Shown here: in pieces, positions 13,030-25,081 of the stretch | Numbering within the stretch: the stretch's first letter is position 1 | How the letters are laid out: each line of letters opens with the position of its first letter | Assembly: GCF_016545825.1 (NCBI RefSeq) | Contig: NC_052612.1 | Location: 47,661,738-47,725,737, forward strand | Length of the DNA stretch: 64,000 nucleotides | Direction of reading: 5' to 3' | DNA from: Eucalyptus grandis | Lineage: Eukaryota; Streptophyta; Magnoliopsida; Myrtales; Myrtaceae | Made by a program: the position numbers and the translations under genes | The notes under the pieces: model-generated | Told to the model about the DNA's origin: nothing | The model's database searches: none | What the model saw: the letters and a program-made list of their open reading frames with translations, nothing else

Positions 13030-13725
13030 AAACTCTCTTTAAATTTGACTCCAATAGGACAATTTGGTGAACTTGATTGTGATGTTCGTTCTCTTCTCAT
13101 GATTGTCATGGGTAGGTTCCATGAGCCGGACAAACTAGACAAGTCGTAGGGTGGGACGCCTATTTAAGCTTGTTTCCTTGAATATTCCTGATATTTTTTG
13201 CTGGTTGGGCTTTCACCGTATCTTCTGAAACTTGGCATTTTTTTATTAGTCATGTTTCTTCCTCTAGATTAAGATCTTAGATTTTAAGTGGTCAATTATG
13301 TTTTGGCGATAACAAACATCTTGAATGTCTGCCTTGTCAACTGGGGAAACACCATGCCATGCCATTTGATCTTAGTGAATTTGTTTCTCATGCTCCTACC
13401 TATCACATTCACTCTGATATTTAGAATCATCTTCAATTCCTACCATGGGAGGCTCTCGTTATTTAGTAATCTTTGTGGATGATCATTCTCATTATATATG
13501 ATTTCTTCTTATAAAAAATAATTTGAATTAACTTGTATCCACCATAATTTTATTGTCATGATTACAACACATTTTTCAGAAGATATTAAGGTTTTTTTGT
13601 ATTGATTATGTAATGGAATATAGAGACACCAAATTTCTTAAAATTCTATCCCAAAATGCTATTATTGTTCATTGTTCATATCTAAGAAACTCGTAATAGA
13701 ATGGTTGAGTTGAACCAAAACAATA
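13030..13725 (+). pseudogene. Decayed Ty1/copia integrase relic
   Basis: Pieces of a copia polyprotein can be followed on the plus strand through several frames. They are a GQFGELDCDV-like stretch before the integrase (about 13055), an integrase zinc-binding region with SSSRLRS, CLPCQLGKHH and SEFVSHAP (about 13260-13400), then GGSRYLVIFVDDHSHY of the catalytic core (about 13447-13495). A degraded end with EYRDTKFLKILSQNA follows (about 13616-13660). Stops and frameshifts break it throughout. No LTRs are seen near it. Reverse transcriptase and RNase H are missing, so this is an old fragment of a copia element. Confidence 0.8.
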
Positions 13726-13740
13726 GATATATTATAGATA

Positions 13741-14016
13741 GGGTTAATGCTAAGAAAAACTTTAAACTGGTATATATATGACAAATTTACCATAAATTAA
13801 TTTTTTACCACAAAATTCTCCAAACTGGTATACTTATGACAAATGTACTGTTTATTAGTATTTATTAAATTTTATTATTAAATTATTGAATTAGATGACA
13901 TGCGACAATTAATGCGTGAATCGTATTGGGGTTTTACTCTCCATTTTTTTTTTTTTATAGATGTACCAATTTATGGTTTTTTATGGTATTAATTTAATTT
14001 AACAGAAATTAATAAA
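13741..14016. mobile_element. Inverted-repeat MITE-like element, family A copy 2
   Basis: It starts GGGTTAATGC and follows the 6680-7035 element closely through its left arm, including TAAATTAATTTTTTA and CAAACTGGTATAC. The loop side matches copy 1 in reverse complement, so the loop has flipped or the element is a rearranged derivative. The right arm is missing. Confidence 0.5.
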
Positions 14017-14370
14017 TGGAGAAGAAGGTGTAAAGGTTCACTTTAGTTCATAACTTCATAATAGCTTCCTCTTGGTCCCGGGATCGAGGGAAGATCTTTC
14101 TATTACTCACACCCGTTGTCTCATCTTTTGTTGTAGCTCCATTAATAATTGAACTGAACCTGAGCTCGAGCTAGTATGATATGGCCTTAAAAATAAAAAG
14201 AGATGTTAATGCCATTGGTGATATCCATTTTATTTAACCTTATACAGCTGGATGGATACTTTTCCATTACTATGAATTAATATCCTGTCTTGGTAACATC
14301 TATCTTGCCTTAATTCTTCTTTTTTCTATAGCTGGATCAATGCTCTAAATTTTTGACTGGAGCATCAACC

Positions 14371-14797
14371 AGAAAATTGTCTAAATTTTTTTAATTTATT
14401 GCACTTTTACTAATTCAATTATAATTTTTTTAATTTTACCAATTCAGTCATAAACAATTTAACTTCTTGCCAATTGAGTCCATCCTTATTGGCCAAATCC
14501 GAACCCCCCACAAAAAGCCAAAAAGTAAAAAAAAAAAAAAAAAAAAAAACAAAAAAGGAAGAAGATAAACCATAAAAAATAAAATATTATTAAAAAGTGC
14601 CATGTTAGCGTCGTCCGTCCGCGCCAATAATTTTCAGCCAAAATTGGTTTGATGAACTTAATTGACAAGAAGTGAAATGTTTTAGGACTGAATTAGCAAA
14701 ATGTGATAAGGTTTATGACTAAATTGATAAAATTGAAAAGTTTAGGACTGAATTGATAAAAGTACAGAAGATTTAGAATTATTTGGATAATTTTCCT
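14371..14797. mobile_element. Older foldback element of Mutator-like plan
   Basis: The left end (AGAAAATTGTCTAAAT) and the reverse complement of the right end (AGGAAAATTATCCAAAT) are imperfect inverted repeats. Both arms then contain the words TTAGGACTGAATT / AATTCAGTC and GCCAATTG-like sequence, as in the MULE at 11362-12198. A poly-A core lies near 14527-14550. The target duplication is not readable, which suggests an older insertion. Confidence 0.55.
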
Positions 14798-16009
14798 GAG
14801 AATCGGCTGTGAGAAGCATAGCTACTCCTATTATCCTTAGACACGCTGATCTGGTTAACACGAGAGCTTTGTTCATTGAGTTCACATCTTTCTTCATATT
14901 TGCCTTCACATTACTATGCTTTCACCGTGCCAGCCTGGATGATGAGTGGTGATAAATCCGGATGCCAAATCGAATAGAGCGAACTGAGACTCTGATGTGC
15001 AGTTGGAAAGAGATACAAATTCTATACCCGGTCAATCTTTGTTGAAATATGCTCGGTTGGCGATTCGAACAGCTAACGTTTGCTCGTGGTGCCGAATCAC
15101 TCTGCATAAAGCTTCTTCAACACCAAAATCAAAATATAGTCATTTGGTGAGTCTGTTTTGATTAGTTACTGCTTGCTTTTTCCAGAGTTCTCTTTCGACT
15201 ATGATAACAACAAAGATGGAGTAATTGTTTGTTTGGGAAAATTTTTTAGGTGCTTCAAGCTTATTTTAGCTCACTTTGACTGGGCCAGTAGATTTTCCGG
15301 GACTCGTGGGAGATCCACATTATTTTGACGGCTCATGACGGGCCAATATAAGTTGGGAGTACCAAAAAACCACCCATCTCTCTCTCTCTCTCTTACCATC
15401 TGGTTGGCCTATATGACCGACGATGATTGTCGATGCCTTGGACCGAGAGTTCTTCTGCGTTGGGTGTGATCAAAAAAGACAATTTACGGCAAGTATTATG
15501 ATACATTTAATAACATTTCTATTTTCGAAAATAATTTTTATTTAAAAATAAATTTTTACCATTTCTATTTGCGAAAACAAAGTAGCGGATTTTTTTACTT
15601 TTTATTTTTGTTCCGAATTTATTTCCTGACCACTAGTCTATTTCAAGGAATAGAAAAATTAACTGATGTAATAAAACGGATTTATGTTCTTTTTCTAGTT
15701 CCAAAATAAAAAAAAAAAAAAAAGAACAAAAAAAAAGGATGGTCATTGAATAAATCTTTTTCTTTATTTGTTGATGAGCAAGACCCGAAGGGGCTAATTT
15801 AGGTGCAAGAAGAGGTTGGTTGGACTCCCCTGGAATGGGCCTGTGGCCTAAGAAGTATTAACACTTTCTAGGAGCCTTCGTGTTGTGTTCGATACTCCAA
15901 CATGCTTCAATACGTGATCAATGAATGTTGAAAAATCTGACACGTGGTGAACTCTCATCAACAAGCTCTGACACGCGAGTTCGGAATTCCGACATGCACA
16001 GGTTTAATT
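14798..16009. other. Intergenic, no gene seen
   Basis: This stretch contains a short CT tract (about 15378-15394), a poly-A run (about 15709-15737) and two short open frames of no known family. The AT-rich part at 15500-15720 looks repeat-derived but has no clear ends. Confidence 0.4.
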
Positions 16010-16406
16010 TTAAATTTTTTTTAATACATGAGAGATTAAAATGTAAATATATGAAAAAAAGGAAAAAAAAAGGATAAGGTTAGGCGCTGCTGTCATTGCC
16101 ATCGTCAAAGGGGGCTAGCAATGATTAAAATGTAAATATATGCAAAAAAGGAAAAAAAAGAAGAAGGATAAGGTTAGGCGCTGCTATCGTTGCCATCATC
16201 AAAGGGGGTTGGCGACCTCGCCAGCCCTAGATAATGGAAGGGGGTGGCCCTTGTTGGCCCAGGCAAGGCCATTGCTGGCTAGGCGAGGCTCGCCCAAATT
16301 TGGGTGATGCCTCGGCTAAGGCCTGAGCAAGGCTCGCCTAGATTTGGGCAACGTTGTGCTCTTGCTCGAGCCTAGTGAGGGTCACTGGCCCTCGCTTGGG
16401 GCTGGC
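16010..16406. mobile_element. Left half of a GC-rich hairpin element split by a retrotransposon
   Basis: The sequence AACGATAGCAGC, read on the minus strand from about 16190, has its partner on the plus strand at about 43000, where GGCAGCGATAG follows a GGCGACCTC block. The two halves therefore fold on each other across the retrotransposon at 16407-42792. The half is rich in GCGAGGCTCGCC-like words, like the core of the 11362-12198 MULE. Within it an 89-bp unit is tandemly duplicated (starting at 16034 and at 16123). Bases 16402-16406 (CTGGC) are the left target duplication. Confidence 0.6.
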
Positions 16407-18610
16407 TATCGCGACCTCTCTTTTTTTGGCACCCGCAATCGGATACGAGCGCCTAAGGAGGCTAATGGCTCGGCTGAAATTAATTAAGCCCGGACTCTCC
16501 CAAGTCCACCAATTCACGACTTAATGGTCTGAGTTTTTAACTTGTAAATTAATTTTAAAACGGAGTCGCCACTAATCGATTTGGGGTGGGTTGATTAGAA
16601 ACCCAAGTGAAGTATTGGGAGAAATACTCACTCCTGCGCAACCAGAGAAATTAGGATCGGGGATTTGATTACACTAGTTAATCACTAATGCCCTTTCGGT
16701 ACCTAATCTTGTTTAAACCCTAAGGCTTTTGGATTTTGAGGGATTTTCCATGCATTTTGGGAGGAAAACATTTTTAGTATTTTTCTAATTTTTGGACACA
16801 AAAAGGATTTTTTGGGATTTTTTTGGGTATTTTTAGAAAAATACAAGTCTTTTTTGTTTTTTCTGAATTTTTTTGGCTTTTTCATGAATTTTTGGCTTTT
16901 TTTTTTTTGGATTTTTGGCATCTTTTGGAAAATATGGAATTTTTTGATTTTTTTTTATTTTTTGGAAAATAAAATATTTTTTAATATTTTTCAAAATATT
17001 TTTGGAAAATAAATTATTTTTTTTGATTTTTCTCGATTTTTTAGAAAATAAAACATTTTTCGACATTTTTAAATATTTTTCGATTTTCTGGAAATTAAAA
17101 CATTTTTTAATATTTTTTGAAAATAAAACACTTTTTGATTTTTTTTGAAAATAAAATATTTATTTGAATTATTTTATATTAAAATATCAAAATAAAACCG
17201 ACCCGGGTCGGATCCGCGGGTTGGGTCCGCAACGGGCCCTACTCGGATTTTTCATCTTTTCTTTTTTTATTTTTATTTTATTAAACGAAACGGTGTCGTG
17301 GCCGGGCGTTCGGGGACACCCGGCCCGGCCCGACAACCCGGCCCGATAGTTCGCTCCGCGACCCGGCTCCCCACGAAACCCTACCCCGGTCCGACCCGAC
17401 TTCGCGACCCGGTTTCCCGCCGCCCCGGAATCTCGCGAAACCCTACCCGGTTCCGAGACCCGGATCCGATTCGACAACCCGGAAATCGCAAACCCTAGGG
17501 TTTGCGAATCCGTGGCGCCGAAAGGGGGGGGAACCGAGGTGCTTGGCGGCGGCGACTACGGCGGCGACGACGGTGGCGACTACGGCGGCCACGATGGAGG
17601 TGACAACAGCGGACGGCGACGACAACTAGGTCAACGGAAAACGGCTACGATGAACAATGATGCCCTTTTTACCTTCTCTCGAACGGGGACGGCGACGGCA
17701 GGAGGGCGGTTCGTGATGGTGGAGGTCGCGGTGAACAACGACGGTGACGGCAAGACTAGGCAACGACAGCAGCTCCTCAATTTCCAGATCTGGTCTGGCG
17801 TTGGCGGGTCAGTCGCGGCACGGCGTCGGGGTGGGGGACAGTAGCAGCAGAGCCGCGGTTGCAGCGGAGGCACAGAGCCTCCGACTTCACAGATCTGGCA
17901 TTCCCTCCTCCGGCTCTCCTCGTTCAGCCTTGATTTCTCTCACTCAGGCCAGATTCGAGCCTCCACCGGCCGGATTTGACCCTCTCAAAGTTGTTCGCCG
18001 CCGGCCTTCCCCGAAGTCTCTCGGTGGAGGGTGGGCTGAGCTCACAACTCGAGCTCTCTCTCACTCGCTCGTCGATTCCTCCCTCGAAGTCTCTCAGTGG
18101 GAAGATCTCCAAGCTTGCGATGCCGATCGTTGACGGAGGTGCTCCTCTATTTATAGGCGACGAAATCCGGTCGACGGAGCTTCGACCGTCGGTCCCCTTC
18201 GCGCCGAGCGGTTCTCCTCGGCTAAACCGGCGTCCCATCCGAGCTCATCCAGCGAAGCATGCTTGGCATTGATGGCGCTCGCGATCTTATCTTCTCCGGC
18301 CGACGTCGGCCTACTCCCTTCGGCCGTAGGCCGTCCCGTGTGCATCGTTGTCTTCGCGCGTGAAGTACGAGAGGCGGAGAAGGAAGGCGCAAGGAAGAAG
18401 AAGAAGGAAGAAGAAGGAAGAGAGGGGCCGGGCAGAGAGGAAAAAAGAAAACTGGGCTTGGGCCGGCGAAAGGGAGAAAAAGAGGAGGGGGCTGCCAATT
18501 TTGTTTTCGCTTTGTTTCGTTTTGTTTTTTTTTTTTTTTAATTATCTTATTTATCCGAAATAAAAACTTAATAAAATAAAATTAACCTAATTAAAATTGA
18601 GGTGTCAACA
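16407..18610 (-). repeat. 3' LTR of the outer element
   Basis: The plus-strand sequence begins TATCGCGACC (TGTCGCGACC in the other copy, so one base has changed the terminal TG) and ends GGTGTCAACA. Inside are a low-complexity block of TTTTTGG/GAAAAT words (16800-17160), a GC-rich block (17200-18130) and a TATA-like word on the minus strand (18146-18155). The open frames over the GC-rich part are glycine/arginine/alanine-rich artefacts and are not conserved in frame with the other LTR. Confidence 0.85.
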
Positions 18611-18623
18611 GCTGCCCCTCTTT
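18611..18623 (-). promoter_or_regulatory. Polypurine tract of the outer element
   Basis: On the minus strand, AAAGAGGGGCAGC lies directly against the 3' LTR (which starts TGTTGACACC on that strand). This is the position and composition of a plus-strand priming site. The inner element has the near-identical AAAGAGGGGGCT at its equivalent place. Confidence 0.75.
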
Positions 18624-18849
18624 GAAGGTGAGCTCGCAAAGGTTGCATTCAAAGACAGACTGATACCTCAATTTTATCCATGCATGCATAGTAGATTATA
18701 TTTTATTTGGGACTTATTATTCTAAAGAGCAATATAACTTTACATATACTAAGACAGATAAGAAGATACCTGTAGTTACTTACCGAGAGTGAGTGAGATA
18801 GGGTGTGAACCCCGAGTTTTGGCAAGTATCAAGGCGTCATCTTACCTGG

Positions 18850-19325
18850 TGATATGAGGAGGTTGCTTTTCCAGGGCTCGAATCATTCTTCGGTCACCTG
18901 TTGAAACAATCAATGATTTGTCTAGGACCCGAACCTTTCTTCGATCGCCTTGACGGGAGATTGCTCTTGAACCATTCTTCCGTTGGACAGTGGTTTGTCC
19001 GAACCATTCTTCGGTCGCCGTGACAGGAAGTTGCTTCTCTAAGACCCGAACCATTCTTCGGTCGCCTGTTAAAACAATCAATAATTTGTCTAGGACCCGA
19101 ACCATTCTTTGGTCGCCTGTTAAAACAATCAATAATTTGTCTAGGACCCGAACCTTTCTTCGGTCGCCTTGATGGGAGACTGCTCTTCTAGGACCCGAAC
19201 CATTCTTCGGTCGCCGTTACGGGAGACTGCTCTTCCAGGACCCGAACCATTCTTCGGTCGCCTGTTAAAACAATCCATGATTTGTCTAGGACCCGAACCT
19301 TTCTTCGGTCGCCTTGACGGGAGAT
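18850..19325 (-). repeat. Array 1: ~50-bp tandem units with a CCGAA/TTCGG hairpin
   Basis: About ten degenerate units of roughly 45-55 bp each carry one short hairpin. The arms are CCGAA and TTCGG around a 6-nt loop CCATTC or CCTTTC; examples are 18999-19014 and 19242-19257. In most units an outer GAC/GTC pair extends the stem past one bulged C. Between hairpins the units share AAAACAATCAATGATTTGTC. This lies in the 3' noncoding region of the outer element, close to the 3' LTR. Confidence 0.85.
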
Positions 19326-19712
19326 GCACCGACCTTTCTCGGGGCATCTCATTTGTGGGTGCCCGATTTGTATCGATGACACCAGTTGGTACCCGACCTT
19401 TCTCGGGAGATGCGCTGACCTTTCTCAGAGCATCTGTTTTGTTGGGGTGTCTGACTTCTGTCAAAGACATTGGTTGGAACCCGACCTTTCTCGGGAGGAT
19501 GTATCGACCTTTCTCAGGGCATCGATTTGTGGGGCGTCTGACTTCCGTCGAAGACACCAGTTGGAACCCGACCTTTCTCGAGAGGATGCGCCGACCTTTT
19601 TCAGGGCATCGATTTGTGGGGCGTCTGACTTCTGTCGAAGACACCAGTTGGAACCCGACCTTTCTCGGGAGGATGCGCCGACCTTTCTCAGGGCATCAAT
19701 TCTGGAAGATAT
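19326..19712 (-). repeat. Array 2: ~87-bp tandem units with CCCGA/TCGGG hairpins
   Basis: Four units of about 80-95 bp share GGAACCCGACC and the words CATCGATTTGTGGGG and TCGAAGACACCAG. Each unit contains hairpins of the same plan as array 1: CCCGA/TCGGG around CCTTTC (for example 19654-19669), and a second word that is CCGA/TCGG or CTGA/TCAG (19415-19428), partly decayed in some units. Confidence 0.8.
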
Positions 19713-19959
19713 CTAGACATTCACAAGCATATCAAAGAGTACCTGGATATTCACAAGTACTAATATGAAGGATATTTGGGCCTTTGCCGGCATCAAAAAG
19801 GGGCTTTTGGCTGACCATAGGCACTGAAGGGGTACTTGGATAATTACAAGTATGAATTCTTGGGGGATACTTGGTCATTCACAAGTATCGAAGGGGTACT
19901 TGATAATTGGAAATATTGAGAACATGCCTTGGATATTTGTGAAGGTGTCCCACCTCTTG
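19713..19959 (-). repeat. Short hairpin words between arrays 2 and 3
   Basis: This transition has isolated words such as GATACTTG/CAAGTATC around an 8-nt loop (19866-19889) and AGTAC/GTACT (about 19738-19761). They are of the same type as those in the array at 20936-21590. Confidence 0.65.
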
Positions 19960-20935
19960 GCAATTGGGAAATATCGAGGGTGTACCTAGGATATTCATGA
20001 AGGTTTCTCACCTCCTGGTAATTGGGAATATCGAGGGCGTGCCCCGCATATTCATGAAGGTCTCTCACCTCCTGGTAATTGGAAATATCGAGGGCGTACC
20101 TGAGATATTTGTGAATGTCTCTCATCTCCTAGTAAAGGGGAATATCGAGGACGTACCTGGGATATTCGTGAAGGTCTCCCACCTCCTGGTAATTGGGAAT
20201 ATCGAGGGCGTACCTGAGATATTCGTGAAGGTCTCTCACCTCTTGGTAATTGGGAATATCGAGGGCGTGCCTCGCATATTCATGAAGGTCTCTCACCTCC
20301 TGGTAAAGGGGAATATCAAGGATGTACCTGAGATATTCGTGAAGGTCTCTCACCTCCTGGTAGTTGGGAATATCGAGGACGTACCTTGGATATTCATAAA
20401 GGTCTCTCACCTCCTAGTAATTGGGAATATTGAGGACGTGCCTCAAATATTCATGAAGGTCTCTCACCTCCGGGTAATTGGGAATATTGAGGACGTACCT
20501 CGCATATTCATGAAGGTCTCTCACCTCCTGGTAAAAGGGAATATCGAGGACGTACCTAGGATATTCATGAAGGTCTCTCACCTCCTGGTAATTGGGAATA
20601 TCGAGGGCGTACCTGAGATATTCGTGAAGGTCTCTCACCTCTTGGTAATGGGAATATCGAGGACATGCCCCGCATATTCATGAAGGTCTCTCACCTCCGG
20701 GTAATTGAGAATATTGAGGACGTACCTCGCATATTCATGAAGGTCTCTCACCTCCTGGTAAAGGGGAATATTGAGGACGTACCTGGGATATTCGTGAAGG
20801 TTTCTCACCTCTTGGTAATTGGGAATATCGAGGGCGTACCTGAGATATTCGTGAAGGTCTCTCACCTCCTGGTAATGGGAATATCGAGGACGTGCCCCGC
20901 ATATTCATGAAGGTTTCTCACCTCCTGGTAACATA
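19960..20935 (-). repeat. Array 3: 57-bp minisatellite, about 17 copies
   Basis: The unit is 57 bp, a multiple of three, so both strands stay open over long stretches (up to 239 codons on plus). The period in protein terms is 19 residues, beginning GNIEGVPRIF on plus and RDLHEYLRYA on minus. Occasional units are one or more bases shorter and break the frame. Units contain AGGT/ACCT or GTGA/TCAC arms around the CTCTC word. I regard this as a noncoding array; the frames are a by-product of the period. Confidence 0.85.
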
Positions 20936-21590
20936 AACTTGAATATAGCACAAGGCTTACCTGAATGGCCGCAGGCACTTAAAAGGGGTGGAACACCTTG
21001 ACAGCCACAGGTGTACAAAGTACTGGAATACTTGGATGAACACAAGTATTTAATGATACAACCTGGGACCACTTAGTTGGTCCAAGTGTAAGAAAGCATA
21101 CCTGGGTAGGCGCAGGCACACAAAGTAGTGGAATGCTTGAACAGCTGCTATTATTTGGGGACAACTTGGGGAAGTTGAGTGTCATGAAAAGGACCTGGAC
21201 AACGGTGGGTACTTGACGATATGGGGATACCTAGACAGCAGTAGGTATTCCAAGAGATACTTGGTCAGTCACAAGTATCAATACTCTGGGGACAACTCGA
21301 ACAGGTCGAGTGTCAAGAAAATGGAGTATCCGAACGGTGGCCGGTACTAAAAAACAATGGGATGCTAAGACAAAAAGTAAGCATCGAAACTCAAGGGACA
21401 ACTCGAATAGGTCGAGTGTCAAGAAGGGAGTACCTAGACAGTGGGAGGTACCTAAAAATAAAGGGATACCTGGACAGTTGCAAGTATCAATACTCTGGGG
21501 GCAACTAGAATAGGTCGAGTGTCAACAAGAGAGTACCTGGACAGTGATAGGTACTTTAAGACAAACGGGGACAGGATATGCTTACTCGGC
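20936..21590 (-). repeat. Array 4: mixed hairpin words, about 110-130 bp periodicity
   Basis: Words recur as self-complementary pairs: AATACTTG/CAAGTATT (21027-21050), ATACCT/AGGTAT (21227-21248), GATACTTG/CAAGTATC (21256-21279), ACTCGA/TCGAGT (21295-21311, with GAC/GTC outside it). GTACCT/AGGTAC and AGTACCT/AGGTACT follow at about 21430-21555. The spacers between arms often contain GGACAG or similar words. There is no coding signal. Confidence 0.75.
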
Positions 21591-24500
21591 AATATCTCGA
21601 TCTCTGAGAGTATGTCTGATATTTGCACAAGATACACACATGATTGTATATGCAGTAAATTCATGAGTTCAAATGAGATTCATGCATGATAATTTTGTCA
21701 GTTATGCGCCTTTTGATTTCCACTGGAGAAGATTTTGAAAGACAACCTTCATTTAGAATGTAGATGTCTTGAGCATGCCAGATGAGGGACTTTCAGTCTG
21801 AAAGGACTTTCCGCTCACTCTCATGGAAAAGGCTATCCTGACTATTGATGCAGGATTCATAAGGACCACAGTATCTCATTGTCATCATGTCAGTAGGGGT
21901 CTGAGTATTCTCGCAAATGGTACGACTTTACCAATGTGAGAGGTCTTTGTTGAAACTATGATGAAGTCTTAGTCAGTGGCTCATCGAAGGGGACCATCAA
22001 GGTTGAAGCCGATGGACAAAAATGTTGCACGATCATCTCCGGGTTTACAAGTCAAGAACCCTACGAAAAGAGATAGAGTAATCTTGTTCGTACTTCTCCG
22101 AGCGATGCTTATAGACATATGAAATCCTACATTAATTGAAGTGCCCATAGTCTGAAGAGACTTTTACAATGGGATGCAACGTAGACTTGATTCATGTGTA
22201 AAAAGGTAGAGCTGGTGATTGCCTTGGCATTTGTCACTAGTCTTTCTTCTCACTGTCAAATGGAGGTTCTATGGACCACAACAGCAACATTTTCTTGGCT
22301 GCATTTTTTACTAGGGGGCATTGGCCTTGCTTTTACCAGGCACACTGCTTTTTTCATGCCCCTATTTTTATTCCAGTTCTTCTTTTATGGGCATTGACCT
22401 TGCTCTTACCAGGTACACTGCTTTTTTATGCCCCCGTTTTTTCATTCTTTGTCGTTAGAGGAACTAGCCTAGGCAAGTTCAATCACGACACTGTTGTTAG
22501 ACTCTTGAGTCTTCGTCTTCAGCTAGCGCTCCGAGCTATGGTAGTAACTTCTGTTTTGTCTCAATGTGAGGGTAAAATTACAGACTCACTTGGGTTGTAC
22601 AATGAATACAAGTGCATAGAGAAAGAATTGCTCTTCGTCATTCTAGGGCACTTAAATTAATGTGAGTGTTCATATGCAATAAAGACACCCAAAGATTGAT
22701 GCAAGTGCGAGCAAGAAAATTTCTATCTCTCTTCTCACCTTGTGATCTTTGCTTCGCTTCTAATCTGCCCAGTGTAGGGGTTGTTCTTGACGGGGGTATG
22801 AGAGAAGCTTCACCAATGTATGGGGCTCAATGGGGGTGAGCGATGGAATGCCTCTCACTATTTTGGTTATCGTACCATTCGCGAGAGAACTCTTTACCAT
22901 GTAGCCATGGAATCTTCTGCACTCATCTCACAAGTGTATAGATGGGGGACTGTGTGTAGGATATGGCTTGCCTGTCATCATTCTAACACGCCTCATCCAG
23001 CATGCTCAATTAATCTTGTATTCTTCACTTAGCTGTCTATTATGATAATCCTCAGTGGAATCAGTGACTTAGACAGACGAAATCATCATGCAGAATTCAT
23101 CTGGAAATGACATGCAACATTTTGAATATGATGGAGTTTGAACTCTTCAAAACAAGTGAATGGTTTTGACTCGCAAAAGACCCTATTGACAACTTTAGGG
23201 GCTAACATAATGGTGTTTCCAAATATGTTAGATTTTGAACATCAAAAGGGTTATTCGCAAATGGACATCGATGGTTGTCCCTATTGATTAGAAATATGAC
23301 ACATGAATGATCAGTCGGGGTTGGGAATCTGATCGGGCATCTCTGCTTTTACCCCTACAGAAGAGAAGATGTACAAGTAGATCAATTAGTTTGGCCAAAA
23401 TTAAATGTGAGTTGAGGCCTGAAGATTTTCTGTCATTTGCTTTGGCAATACTTGAGACGCCATTTTGCTTGGGAGAGTCATGCCTCTCATTGATTTGTTA
23501 TCTTTGTTTTTGACAATCGGTTAATCCCCGCAACAAACAAGACATGCTTCTCATTGATTCGTTATCCTTGCTTTTGACAAGTTAGGTGATCCCGCAACAA
23601 ACAAGAGGGAATGTGTTAGTCATGAACTCTTTCAAGAGTCGAATAATCGGAATCGATACAACTTTACCCTTCACTGGTTTGCAGATGATTGGGTGAACCT
23701 AAAGTGAGAGGGGGACACGAAATCCTATGTCCCTTGCTTCATTAGGTCAATTATTCTCTGAATTAGCTCCTGGATGACATGTCTTTTTACACAAAGCCAG
23801 GTGAATTTGATGTGGGTCATTTCCATGTACTAGCTTGGCCAATATTGATTTGCCTAACCATTGAGTTTGGTTCTTGAGTTGTGATGCTCCCTGTCAATAG
23901 GGGGAATATGTCAAAAGTGAATTCAAAGAAGGGGGAGTATTAGAAACGATACCAAATTATTCTTCTCCAAAGTTTGTTTTTGTTGACTCGATGATGTTTG
24001 AATGTCGATGACAGCCTTTTCGTCTTGGCATAGTTTGACATTTCTTTCGATTGGCCTTCCTCACTTGTGATCATGTATGCATGATTGCTGGTCGTTGATT
24101 CATCTTCAACGCCTTCCTTCTGTGGAATTTCTCTTTCTGTCTTTAACTATAGCATCATTGGGCAAAAGTCATGTATCTCAAGCTTCTATGGAATTTGAGA
24201 TGGACAATCAAAACCTCCAATTCTCTGATGGCAATTATTTCTTGCGAGAGCATGCGTCTGAATAGGAAGTCGGGTTTCTAGGTCTTCATTTTGAATAGGG
24301 GCTAGAGACCGATTCAACTGCCCGGATTTCTTCCCTATTGACAAAGAGCCAATTCAAAGAAAGAGAAAAGATCCCCTCCTTGTGCTTCTAGGCTTGTCAA
24401 AGCTGGAAGTCCTGTTGATGAAACCCAAGATTCGGTTGCTCGGGCACATTGTGGGGAAAGGATATTGCTTTGGCTTGTGAAGGAGTTGAGCAGAGCAAGG

Positions 24501-25081
24501 TGGAGTGTACAGAGCTCTTGGGAACGGCTTGATTCCAACCGTATGCCTGTACCTATTACGTTCTTCTTTTGGTGTAGGATGATTCTTTCTATTTGCCCCT
24601 GTTTTCTTGGCATGGTGTTTTTGAATTTAGCGAGTTCACCTGATGCGCTTGCTTCAAATGCCCCCTGTCACACTAAGTCAAAGGGGACGAGAATGATCTT
24701 CTGAGACATGAAGTGAGTGAGTCGAAAGACAAACATGATTAAATTTATCATCTTGTTTTAACAAAAGCTTTTTGGTGATGAAATATATATTTTTATTTTC
24801 AAAATACGTCTTTGGGGGAGAAAAAGCATGAGGAAGCCCAAACCCTCAAGTATTCTCCTTGGATGATATATTTTTTCATGGTTGGATAGCATCACCGGGC
24901 TGGTTTGGAGTACCGCCTCATGCTCTTAAAACAAAATATTATAACTGTACAATAGAGTACTTGGAATGGAAAATACAACCGTAGCACACTAGATAAGATA
25001 AGAAACATGAAATTATAAAAACAAGTAAAACCCATGAAAAATCCTGTGTAAATGAGTGCTTTGATAGTGTTGGTTCTGAAA
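21591..25081 (-). other. Noncoding 3' region of the outer element (gag to arrays)
   Basis: No pol motif is present on either strand; in particular I find no reverse transcriptase or integrase signature. Structured words continue: CTTTCA/TGAAAG (21790-21804) and two adjacent units with outer arms GGGCAT/ATGCCC and an inner hairpin. The inner hairpin is GCCT/AGGC in one unit (22324-22341) and ACCT/AGGT in the next (22397-22414). The stretch is collinear with 33.9-36.3 kb of the inner element (for example the piece at 24840-24935 and that at 36145-36260), showing that the two elements are relatives. Confidence 0.7.

Noticed and set aside
17512..17844. Glycine/aspartate-rich 110-codon frame
   Set aside because: It lies in the GC-rich block of the outer LTR; the frame is not kept in the partner LTR.
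19964..20683. 239-codon plus-strand open frame
   Set aside because: It is the 57-bp tandem array read in one frame; the minus strand is open too and units of other length break it.
18850..21590. CRISPR-like arrays of repeats and spacers
   Set aside because: The units are degenerate, vary in length and lie inside a plant LTR retrotransposon; there are no cas genes and the host is a plant.
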